In this document: positions 27,764 to 37,900 of the stretch, in pieces
Layout: every line of letters begins with the position of its first letter
Numbering within the stretch: the stretch's first letter is position 1
Assembly: GCA_902729315.2 (NCBI GenBank)
Contig: LR746265.1
Span: 1,185,501-1,249,500 of the forward strand
Origin: Spirodela intermedia
Lineage: Eukaryota; Streptophyta; Magnoliopsida; Alismatales; Araceae
Direction: 5' to 3'
Length of the DNA: 64,000 nucleotides
Notes under the pieces: model-generated
The model's database searches: none
The model's input: the letters and a program-made list of their open reading frames with translations, nothing else
What the model was told of the DNA's origin: nothing
Program-made: the position numbers and the translations under genes

Positions 27764-28130
27764 CTCTCTTCCTCTCTCGTTTGGACATTTCGCAGCGTTG
27801 TAGCAGCATTCTCTCGATAGCAATAGTCAACCCATGCTCCTGTCTCTGCGCTGCGGCCTGAGGGATGAATCCCAACGCAATGACGAGGGAGAGGTCTCCA
27901 AGGCTTCCCACTGTCCGCAACAGAGATACTCCCCGAACTCCCCATCGCTTCCCTTCCAAGTTTCCTCTCTGCTTCCAAACCCATCCTGAAGAAAGCAGAT
28001 CCCCGACTTTTAGAGAGGGAGAGAGAGAGATGATTAGGCTTAGTGGGCCTTGTTGGATTTTGTGATCCAGCGTAATGGGTTGACGGAGACGTCACTGGGT
28101 CCAGATGGAGGAGTGAAAAAGGCCCGAAGC

Positions 28131-28215
28131 ATGAAAGGCTATTTCTGTTATCGACCTATCTCAGGCTTGGTCTCGTGGTATTCTCAAGTTGAAAATTGGG
28201 CACCTAGAAGGCCAC

Positions 28216-28259
<44 letters not shown>

Positions 28260-28350
28260 AAGGCTATTTCTGTTATCGACCTATCTCGGGCATGGCCTCG
28301 TGGAATTTCTAAGTTGAAAATTTGGCACCTAGAAGGCAGGATACAGAGTG
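28131..28350 (+). repeat. 125-base tandem duplication with internal (GA)n
   Basis: Copy 1 starts at 28131 and copy 2 at 28256, both with ATGAAAGGCTATTTCTGTTA and continuing through the CGACCTATCTC, CTCGTGG, AAGTTGAAAAT and GGCACCTAGAAGGC blocks. A (GA)18 tract (28221-28256) sits between the copies. Copies differ at a handful of positions only, so the duplication is fairly young. Confidence 0.85.
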
Positions 28351-28364
28351 AGAGAGAGAGAGAG

Positions 28365-28480
28365 TTGTGGGCCGCCCACAATTGGGCAGAGGGGGATAGA
28401 TAGACCCAGAGAGAGAGAGGAGAGGGGGGGGGAGAGAGAGAGAGAGAGAGAATTGTGGACCGCCCACAATTGGGCAGAGG
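28365..28480 (+). repeat. 88-base spaced duplication of a hairpin motif
   Basis: The motif TTGTGGGCCGCCCACAATTG followed by GGCAGAGGG starts at 28365. A near copy, with GGACCG in place of GGGCCG, starts at 28453. Each holds the inverted repeat TTGTGG...CCACAA (loop of four to five bases), overlapping a second inverted repeat GCCCA...TGGGC. GA-rich sequence separates the copies. Confidence 0.75.
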
Positions 28481-28597
28481 GAAAGCAGTATTGATAGAGT
28501 GATTGATGGAGGTAGAGATAGATGGATAGATTGAGAGAGAGAGAGAGAGAGAGTTTGGCGGACACGACTGAGAAATGAGGCGCCAGCATGAGGACTG

Positions 28598-29019
28598 TTG
28601 ACCTTTTCAGGAGAAGGTGAAGTGTCGGAGGATCCGACGTGCTTTCGTCTCCCCTCTCCCTGGCCTTCTTGAAGGGCCGGCTTTGAGCAAAATCAAGTGG
28701 AATCGGCTTCGTCAAGAATAGGGCAGGTGATCTCGATGCGGTTGACAGAGATCTTTCTTACACGAGAATGGTACGACAGTGTTCCCCATGATTGACGCAA
28801 TCTAATTCGGTTGACCTTCCTCACCGTGAAGTTGACTATCACCGATAATGACTCCCTCGTTGATCGTGTTGTTTTAGTAGTCAACTGCATGAACGGCGCC
28901 TCCACTGAGTCACCACTTTTGTAAACACTCCCAATTTGATACTCCACGGTATTGACTCATCACGAGCTCGCAACATTCGCATCCACGTGCGGTTGACTAC
29001 CCGAACCTCGAGAAGTCAA
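28598..29019. promoter_or_regulatory. Cluster of seven W-box (TTGACC/T) motifs
   Basis: Full W-boxes at 28598, 28811, 28832 and, as AGTCAA, 28879, then 28952, 28993 and 29014 (AGTCAA), plus a TTGACA core at 28742. WRKY transcription factors bind this hexamer. About 0.4 sites are expected by chance in 422 bases on both strands. No adjacent start codon that I recognise explains it; whether it drives a gene is inference. Confidence 0.45.
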
Positions 29020-30255
29020 CGGAGGTTGGATTGTGACCAAACTCGGAGGAGCTCCGTCGGCGACTTCGACTGTTAGGCGGCCCGTTTTCACTCATCTAGA
29101 AGGCGCGATGACATCTGCGAGGAGAGGGAGAGCCTCTCTTCTTACCTTTAACTTTCTCGCTTCTCTCTTTCTCTCTTTCTCTCTTACTCTCAGCCTCGGC
29201 CACGAGGGGGGAACAGGGTGAAGGCCTTCCTCTCGATGGGTGGAGGGAAACCACCGGTGCACTCCCTGCCGCCGCCTCCGCCGCCTTTTGGGCCTAGGCA
29301 GCCTCCTGCGCTGCACGGTGAGGCCGTCCGGTAACGACCGTCACGCTTCTTAGGCCCGTCCCACTGCGCCGCTCGTAGCCGTAGCCTGCGGCATCTGGTG
29401 CAACTACGGACAGCTGTCTTCATCGCTCTGCCGCTGCGTCGTCCCCACATGTCTAGTTCCTCTAGATTCACCCAACCTTCATAGGCACTGGACTCTCTCT
29501 CTCTCTGTGTCGCTGTCCTGCTCTCTCTCTCTCTGTCGCTGTCTTCCAGTCCCTCTCTCTATCTATCTAGTCATCTGCGGCGGTTTCTGGCGTCCTCATG
29601 AGGCCATCATTTCTCATCTCCCCCACAACCCGTCAACTGGAGTCAACGAAGGCCCGTACGCTTCCTGGTTCGACAGAGACGGAAAAATAAATCTCGAATC
29701 ATTTGACTGATTAACCTAATGATAATATATTTATTTTACGGTAATATTTAAATTCTCAACTCGTCGTCGTCTTCTGTATCGTCTCTCTCTCTCTCTCTCT
29801 GTCTCTTTCTCTCATTAGGTCACTGGCAGCCAGGCGCATTGACTCCGCTAGAAATGACGTCATATACCCGATTTGGTGTTTGCGATGAAACCAGGAGCAT
29901 GAGGTTGGGAGAACGTGTTAGAACAGTGACGCATTAAATGATACCGATAATTGCCGTGGTTATTAACTAGATGCTGCTATTTTTGGTAATTATAACTAGT
30001 TTTTGGTTGGAGGAGAAAACCACTGATGAACATAAGGAACCGATATAGTCCGAGAGATCATAGCTGGGGAGAAATCCGGTCAATAGATATAATGCCGACA
30101 AGAATGGATGACAGTTAGTGCGCGGCAGGAAGAATTTCAGAGGCATATGCAGGAAATTCTACAGCTTTTGCTTCCCTCTGCAACCTCAAGGGTGGGCGTG
30201 GGGGGAGGTTCTTGAGCAGGGTTTCGGGCTGTACAGAAAACGAGGAGGACTAAGG

Positions 30256-30331
30256 TCAAGAGCTCGAGCTGCCTGAGCTGTCGTGACATGGCGCCGTCGA
30301 GTGGATTATGACCCGAGCTCCGGACGTGAGC
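30256..30331 (-). pseudogene. Orphaned C-terminal exon of the SOSEKI gene (shifted frame)
   Basis: A consensus acceptor (tctcctgcag) precedes 30331. The frame reading LTSGARVIIHSTAPC and a Ser-rich end (stop 30256-30258) matches what I recall as the conserved SOSEKI/DUF966 C-terminus. To join the upstream exon (ending IKIEE) it needs a donor after AG; the sequence has gaagaaagttgag, so the usable GT donor falls one base early and the join is out of frame by one. Without splicing, translation stops at once (IKIEES-stop at 30423). Confidence 0.5.
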
Positions 30332-30422
30332 CTGCAGGAGAAAATCGGACGAGACCTCAATCCTAAGCGGGAGGAAGAAGACGACTGGAACTGGACTTTG
30401 AGGAGAAGAGATGAGGGGGGAC

Positions 30423-32397
30423 TCAACTTTCTTCGATCTTGATGATCTTCTCCTTCTCTTCCCGGAAGGATTCCGTCCTCGGGGAGGGGCATTCGGCGGT
30501 GGGAGAAGGCTCTGTGAATCTCTTGCTGGTCCTCCTGGAGGAGACGCAGTCCGGCCCAGCTGAGGAGATCCTCCGGCCGTCGGGAGCTGTAGGGGACTTC
30601 GTCGTCGTCTCGTTCTTCGTCTGCTTGGCGGCGGAGGTCTTCGACGTTCTGTGCAGGCACCTTGAGATGGTCGAGTCTGCCGGCTTCTCCTTGTTCCCCG
30701 CCGGATCGGGTGACTTGCAGTTCCTGAATGACGGGAATGGAGTTGCAGAGAGAGAGGAAGAGGATTCAGCGCAGGGAGGGGGATGGAAAGATGAGTACCT
30801 CTCTGCGTTGTACGAGGACGAGCGCTTGAGAGTGGGCACGAATTTCTCTTCGCCTTCCTTGCGCCTCTTTGTCTCGATCAAGCTCCCGCTGAAGTACTCC
30901 TTCTCTTCCATCCTCATCACCGCCGCCCCCATTCTTGGATTCTCCGACAGGCAATCGAGCTCCCCCAGCGTCCTCGAGCTTGAGAACACCGGCGACGGGA
31001 ACTTCACCTGGGAGATCCTGGGTTTGTAGGGGGAGACGATGCCGATGCCATAGTTGTCCTTGACGGAGATGGACCCGCAGGTGATCAGCTGCATCAGCAC
31101 GTCTGTGGCCTTCAGCTTGGCGGCGGCTTGCAGAGGGACCTCTTCTTCCACCATCCTGAAGCTGCTCGTTTTCCTCGCGTCGGCTCTGATTAGGGATTCC
31201 AAGGTCTCCGTCTTCCCCCCGGAGGACGATGCGCTCGAGGATGTCGGAGGGGGGGAGATCTCGTCGGCGCTGATCTCTGAGCTCTCTTTCGAAATCACAG
31301 TCCGGATCCGGCGGCTCCCATCGAACTTGAGCTCGAAGGAGGGCTCATCAGTGGAGACGCCTCTGGTGCGGGTGGGAGGCGCCGCCGGCCGTCCCTTCCG
31401 AGCTCCGGCGACCCTGTCGTCGGTCTGCGTAGACGCATTCAAAGCTCCGAGGTCCTTGTCGATGCGAAACTCCGCCGGACCAGGGGAGGCGCCGCCGCAG
31501 CCCCACGGAGAATTCCCCTGCGACTCTGGCGAGATGTTCCTCGAACAGCTCGGTTGGCGCAGTGTGGGGGAAAGGTCACCGCCGTCTGGTGCCGGGGTCG
31601 GCGGCGGCGGCGGCGGCGCCCTCCGCCGCGGAGGCTTCACCTCTTTGAGAACCACTTCAGGGCAGGTCGGCGAGCCATCTTGGCTCGACGGCGTCGGAGA
31701 GCCTTGCTGCAGATGCTTTGGGGTCTTCGGCCAGCCGGAGTTGGAGTTTTGATGCGGCCGATCTGAACAGCACCGAGGAAGAACGGGAAACTAGGTTTCG
31801 TATCGTCGTGTTGATGAACATCAATCTGTGATCCGAAGCTCTGGCCGAAGAATTACCTGAAGGGGATGCATTCAAGATCTCCGAACCCTTGAGGACGTAC
31901 TCGTTGCCTTGGGCGGGGAGAATCAGATCGTCTTCCGAGAGATCATGCCACACGAAACCGCTCTTGTAGCTCCTGAAATCATCCCCGGCAGAAATTCAAG
32001 CGACATTAATGGAGAAATCGAGGGGAATTATGTTCCGGCGATTACCTCTTGCAAGACCAGGAATACATCGCGGCCATGCCCTTTCCCCTCAGCGCATTCA
32101 GCCTGTTGATCACATCTACACAAAGAACCAGAACGAAATCAGAGATCTCTCATCATCTCCCTGAAGAACACCGACAGCAGAGCCGCCTGCAATCTGACCT
32201 CTCAGGTAGAGGCCCTCCGGAGAAGAAGGAACCTCGATGAAATGGGGATGCTCCAGATGCATGTTCCTGCACAGGTAATAAACCACCGGGATCCTCCTCC
32301 CCTCCCGTCGCTGCTCCTTCTGCTGCTGCTGCTGCTCATGCTTCGGCGGCGGCGGCGGCGGCGGCTCTGTTCGTACCCTCCTCGTCCTCCCCTCCAT
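30423..32397 (-). CDS. SOK-like: SOSEKI polarity protein (DUF966)
   Basis: SOSEKI proteins mark cell corners and translate tissue polarity through a polymerising DIX-like domain. Minus-strand exons: 32397-32199, 32115-32046, 31972-31857, 31762 to 30423. The exact end is uncertain. The start [16 protein letters not shown] precedes the DIX-like domain (about residues 32-120), which holds [58 protein letters not shown] and [16 protein letters not shown]. Exon 4 encodes a long disordered Ser/Pro-rich part with the usual short motifs: [18 protein letters not shown] and [13 protein letters not shown]. Within exon 4 a 75-base in-frame segment (30724-30798) has donor, pyrimidine tract and acceptor, so it is probably an intron. 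The predicted end IKIEES-stop lacks the family tail, which lies out of frame at 30256-30331. About 516 residues without removal of that segment. Confidence 0.88.
30724..30798 (-). other. Possible in-frame 75-base intron of the SOSEKI gene
   Basis: On the minus strand: donor AG|gtactc at 30798, a CT-rich tract, and acceptor cattcag before 30723. The length is a multiple of three and contains no stop, so retention would add 25 residues (start YSSFHPPP). The polypyrimidine tract favours removal. Confidence 0.55.
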
Positions 32398-34764
32398 CGC
32401 CAAGCTCTTCGGATCGGAAGTGAATCGGAGCAAGGAGAGGGAACAGGGGGAAGCCGGACTTCTACGGATGGGGTCGTCGTCCCTCTGCGGGACGAAGCAT
32501 TAAACCTGCTCTGAGCTGGTGGCAGAGAGGGTCAGGGTTAGAGGATCCCGGGCATTGATGAAGGAAGGAGAAGGGAATGAACCAACAGTCGGTGAAGAAT
32601 TACCAGTCGCCGACATTATCTAAATAGCCCTCCTCCTAAGCAAGGTCTAAAAGATGGCACCAACTGGACATTTCCATCCTCTCTCTCTCTCTCTAGAGGG
32701 CTGGACAGAAGAGGAACACCACCACGTGCAGTACGGCCGCCGCTAGGGAGGAGGGCCATTGGGGGGTTCCTGCTCCGCCACTGTTGAGGCGTCGAACTTG
32801 GCTGGCAGCCGCTGCGCCGCCGTGGGTTTCGGGCCCCAGGCCGGCTCTGTGTCGGCGCGCAGCGTAGCAGCCACTGCACGGCACCAGCTGCGTCGGAGAA
32901 GGCAGCGCCGGTGCATTAAGGGCGGAACTGGGGGTGAGGGGGAGATCGGACGATGGTCCCTCTCCATGCCTGTTGCATTAAACTACTCGTGGTGGGACTG
33001 TGCGCTGCCTCAGCTCCCATCTCGCAGTTATTACCCAATTGGAAGCAACAGAGGGAAACGACGAGCACAAGCGGCCGGAGCCACCGCCGCGGCCATCTCT
33101 CCTCCGCTCGGCAACTCTCGGCGGCGAGCCCAGTCCCGCCGCTACCCGGCGGCGCCACCGACGGGGCTGAGTAGTTGACACCGCTAAAGGCGACAGATCC
33201 AGTCTGCCCAGTTTGACTCCCCACGCCAGAGGGCTCGCCTTTTCACGGGGGGGGGTCGTCCTTCGCGGGGACTTCTAGCTGTCGATACGACGCCGCAACG
33301 GGTGGCAGCTAAGATTCCGCGCCACCGTGGCCGTTCCTCCTCCGGCGATTGGTTCTCGGAGACGTTCAAATCCTCTCACCGTGTTTAAGACTACCTGTTT
33401 GTTGAAAGTACCACGTTATATATTCCGTCAGCTGGGGGTAGCTATAAAATCCACTCCGGGGGAGCAGCCCGGCATGTGCCCGGGCGTCCGGTCGCCGGAG
33501 AGGCGCCGCCCCGCCTCTGACAAGGTCATTCTTTAAGATGTGCCCCGCCGCCCGAGGAAACTCCTCAAAGTCAAAGTTCCACGTGCGTGGGGCGCGGTTG
33601 ACTCTTGTCCCGCCGGAGCGCACTCCTCGGCGTGGCAACGCCTGCCGCACGCCTCTGCCGCTGCCGGTGGAAAGCGGCGCACGGTGGACGACGGCATAAT
33701 GAGGGCCACCGTGCTGCCGCCGGCGCGTGCGGCGGCAAGGCGATCATCATCGCAACGCCACCGTCGCGGGCACTGGCGCGCGCCTTTCCACCGCGTGTTC
33801 TCTCAAGGCCCTACCTTTGGCTTGCTCTCCGACTTTATTCTGCATGAAAAAGCTCATGAATTGTAAAATAAATAAAGGATAATTATTTATTATCATTATG
33901 CCCAATTTATCTACGAGACTGAATCGTTAACCCCCCACGGGTAGTTTTTTAAAAACCTTAAAATTTGTAAAAATCAGAGAAAAGTTCGAAAGAGATGGCC
34001 TTGGGTTTGACGTAGAACCGTGTAGTCGAGGAGTTTGAAGTGGGTGGGATCCAGCTCCAAGCCTGTTTTAGCAGGCACGGGCCCACTGGGACTTGAGAAA
34101 AGTCAATTGTAAAAATCAGGAGATAAACTACGATCATCAGCAGGGTGCAGGAAATGCCCCAGTTTTTTGATATTTGGGAGAGTTGGGGTCCTCATCGTCA
34201 TTTAGGACTTTTGCAGGAGCTGCACTGTGTTATCGTTCACTTCTTCTCTTTCTCCTATCTCGAAATTCTACGAAGAGTAAGCCTTCAGCTTGGCTGCCCA
34301 TTGGTTGCCGGCGGTTGACCCGGTGCACCTCGCCGGACCAGCGTTGGCAGGGGGTGACGGCTGGTGGCCTGCCCAGTCTCCGCCTCTTCGAGTCCAGGTC
34401 TGGTCTGTGGGAGCCCACCTGACTTCTTCCTTGTTTCAGAAGGAGAAGGCCCGGTGGGGGGGATCTCTTCTCCAGTGATGCTCCGCCGTGGGTTGACCCC
34501 GCGGGGAGCTCGGTTCTTTGCCGGCGGGAGGAAGCGGGGAGACTTGGCTTGTTTTCCCGATCGCTCGCATCTCCCTGTGTTCCTGCATGGCGGCTGCAAA
34601 AGGCTCAGCGCGGAGGACGATTCCAGCCTTTTCGAAATTTGTCACCTAACGACAAATCTACTCGAAAGAGAATGAAATCAATGGAAAATGAGGAAATAGA
34701 AAACGGGGCGACTGTGATGCCTTCGTGCCCGGAATCGCCGGACATCAAATGCGCTCCGCCCTCC

Positions 34765-34806
<42 letters not shown>

Positions 34807-34934
34807 ACCCATGATTCTCGCCTGCTCTCTCGTTCCCCCACCCCCTCCTTCGTCCATCGTCTGCAACGACCACCCAATTCTGAGTTTTCGTTCACCATCC
34901 CCGTTTCCTCCTGAATTTCCAAGCTCGAGGGAGC
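32398..34934. other. Shared intergenic region between divergent SOSEKI and ABCG genes
   Basis: GC-rich, with many overlapping short frames on both strands and none with recognisable similarity. A (CT)n tract at 34769-34797 probably lies in the ABCG promoter or 5' leader. A short AT-rich stretch spans 33850-34000. Confidence 0.4.
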
Positions 34935-34935
34935 A

Positions 34936-34959
34936 ATGCCATGCCGTCGACTCCGGTGA
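34936..34959 (+). other. Short upstream ORF overlapping the ABCG start
   Basis: ATG at 34936 encodes seven residues and stops at 34957-34959. It overlaps the first in-frame ATG of the transporter (34941) in another frame. The next in-frame ATG, at 34968 with G at -3 and +4, lies just past the uORF stop and could be used after reinitiation. Confidence 0.45.
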
Positions 34960-37900
34960 AGCGCGAGATGGGGACGGCTGGTACAGCTTCCCTTGTCTTC
35001 CTCAGTGCAGTCGTGATCCTTCTATCAGCGCATGTGCCAGTGGCGAGGTGCCAGGATGACGACTACAACGCGGAAGGTGGTCATGCCAACAACGCAGGGG
35101 TGAACCAATTCATCACGGGAGTCATCTACAACAAACTCTCGAACCTCACGGGCATATTCGCCTCCGACATCGGCAATCGTTTGGGATTCTGCATCAAGGA
35201 TACGTACGCCATGGGATCATTGACTTTTTCTTACGTTTGATCGGGTTGCGCGCGGTGGGGGTTGGATTCTTCTCGCTCATAATGCGCCAACCTGTGTTTC
35301 AGGGACAACGATTGGAACGGAGCATTCAATTTCTCTTCAGATTTAGGGTTCTTAGCCGATTGCATCAAGCAAACAAGAGGTACCAAGAGGTCTTCCTTTG
35401 TTTTCTCGTTGTAGCCAATGGCACTGAGCAAGCTAACTTAACATGATTATCTACCTTGCGGAAAATTTCTAGCACCATGATCGTAAGCAAGGATTAATGA
35501 CGACTAGTTGGCTTGCAACACACGTCACAAGCGTCATAATCCCCGATGAACGATCATTCAACCCTCAAAATCATTGTAAATAGCAGGTTTCCATGAAAAT
35601 ATGTGGTCTTGTTCGCCAAATTAGGTCATAATCACAGAATAAGCAACCACTTGTTGGCTAATTTTCAGTGTTCGGAGAGGAGATAATAATGAAGGTTTCC
35701 GTCCATGATAGTAGACAGCCAGATAACACATACAGGCTGTTTTAACCTCTAAGCATTGCCAGGAAGATGACATAGGCAAAGGCAGTAAGTCTAAGATCAT
35801 GCGGTCATTCAGAAATATAATCAAAGATAATTGATATCTGCAGGGCTTTCGTAATTCCTGTCCGAAGGGTGTCTATCCAGGACCTGGTCTAGTTTAGATC
35901 TTGATTCTATTCCAATTGTTACTTTTTTATTCGGTAAATAATGCAAAGGATATATTGTATTGCGAATCATGATCAAGAGGAAGACTTGGGTCTCACTGAG
36001 AATTCATTCTACGCAATATGCTCAATCGATCGAAATGCCAGCATCTTAGCTTCGAACTGATCTGAAATTTGCGTTTGACTTGGTTCCAGGGGAGCTCATG
36101 CAGAGGGTATGCACTGCGGCAGAGATCAAATTCTATTTCACCGGCTTCTATGAAAACGGCGGCAAGAGTAATTACCTGAAGCCCAACAAGAACTGCAATT
36201 TGACCTCGTGGGCGTCTGGATGCGAGCCCGGATGGGCATGCAGTGTGGGGATAGATCATAAGATCGACCTTTATTCCAAGACCATGCCTTCTAGGGTTCT
36301 CGACTGCCATCCCTGCTGCGCGGGCTTCTTTTGTCCTCGCGGCATAACCTGCATGATACGTAAGCTTTGGCTTCACCTCGCTTCATTTTATAAACATTCG
36401 CCATGAATAATATCACCTTCTTTCATGTCCGTGTTAAAATATTTCTGGTGATCTGATTTTGATTCAAAAAAATCCTCGAAACCCAATAAACAGAGGTCAC
36501 CGTATACCTCTGTTGAGAAAATCTTCAAATCACAGCCCGGGTGATCGGGAAGAATTTCTGAGGTTTCCCTACTTATAAAGATGAATCTATCATCATTTTA
36601 TGTTTATAATTAGTTTCCAATCATTACTTAAATTCCCTTGAGATGTGCAACATGAAGTGCGCATCTTTATCTCGCGTTCGATGGCCTGAAAGATGTTTCT
36701 TGCTCTTGCATCCTATTTTTCTTTCGTCTCGGATGAAGCCTGCCCCTTGGGTGCCTACTGCCCACTCTCAAAACTCAACAAGACGACCGGCATGTGTGAC
36801 CCGTGAGTAATTTCTGCAGGTTCATCTCCCTGCTATTTTTACCATCTGTTTCTGCCCTGAAAGCTTTGGCCTCTCTGCTTTTCCCAATTCAGATACCATT
36901 ACCAGCTACCTCCTGGGCGGCCGAACCACACGTGTGGGGGAGCAGACCTTTGGGCGGATGTCGGCAGCAGCAGCGAGCTATTCTGCCCGGCGGGATTCTA
37001 CTGCCCAAGCACCACGCGAAAGGTTCCCTGTGGCAGTGGGTATTGTTTCTCATCCCGAAAGTCAACGCCATATTATCATATTACTTTGTCTGGCTTCTTC
37101 GCCGCAAGGAGATTTTCCAGAGCAGCAACTGTGAATGTCCACAAACATCGTGGTGTCAGATAATTTTTTTTTTTGACCAAATTGCGTTACAGCTGTCGGG
37201 TAGTATTGTTTTCGAGATGCAAGACGTCGTTCTGCATTTATTTTTTAAAAAAAAAAGGATGTGATCTGAAATTATTGTTCTTCATATATGACGATACTTG
37301 TTTATGGAAAATTTTCAGGCATTACTGCAGGCTGGGTTCTACCTCTCAGAAAAGTAAGTGACACCTAATCCTGATTTGACTTTGAACTGATAAATAGTGG
37401 GTGGTATCTACAGCCAGCAAGAACTGATCTTTTGACTTTGAAAGTGAATGTTAATTGATGAAGTTGACTTCGTGCTGTTCATGATTTGTGGGGAAATATA
37501 GATGACCGAACATCAAAGATATCTGCTTATGATCTACTTCATTCTATTAGAGAAACCCGTGATCTATCAATCTTACAGATGTAATTATCAACTTGACATG
37601 GATTGTGCCATACCTTAATTGTCATCATCTTCCCATAAAAAATGGAATGGAGTGGATATAAACTCCTCCAAAGAAATCGACCTCTAGAATACCTGGATCA
37701 TTGAGCATGCAGATCTCTCAGTTCATTTTAAGTTGGAGAGTTGGATAGTAACTTTTTCTGACATCCTCTGAGCATTTGCAGGATGCTTCAAGAAGAGTTC
37801 ATGTGCGCCGAGATCATCAAATCAAGATATCACCCTTTTTGGAGTGCTGCTCATCGTAAGTAATTGTGCTTTTTATTTGGGGTTTGAATTTAGATTTTTT

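Larger units (their letters stand above)
27764..30255. other. Intergenic region DUF1635 gene to SOSEKI
   Basis: No gene recognised. Contains two sets of tandem duplications (28131-28350 and 28365-28475), GA repeats, a W-box cluster (28598-29019) and CT-rich tracts near 29160 and 29785. A minus-strand frame at 27211-28095 is the antisense shadow of the DUF1635 gene. Confidence 0.4.

Noticed and set aside
27211-28095. 294-codon minus-strand frame
   Set aside because: Lies antisense to exon 2 of the DUF1635 gene, whose family motifs are clear on the plus strand; the minus frame is a GC-driven shadow.
31054-31752. 232-codon plus-strand frame
   Set aside because: Antisense shadow of SOSEKI exon 4, which is supported by family motifs and splice phases.
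32600-33870. Overlapping GC-rich frames between SOSEKI and ABCG
   Set aside because: Frames are open on both strands at once, lack splice structure and show no family similarity.
34174-34675. Plus-strand frames upstream of the ABCG start
   Set aside because: No similarity; could be 5' leader but nothing supports translation.
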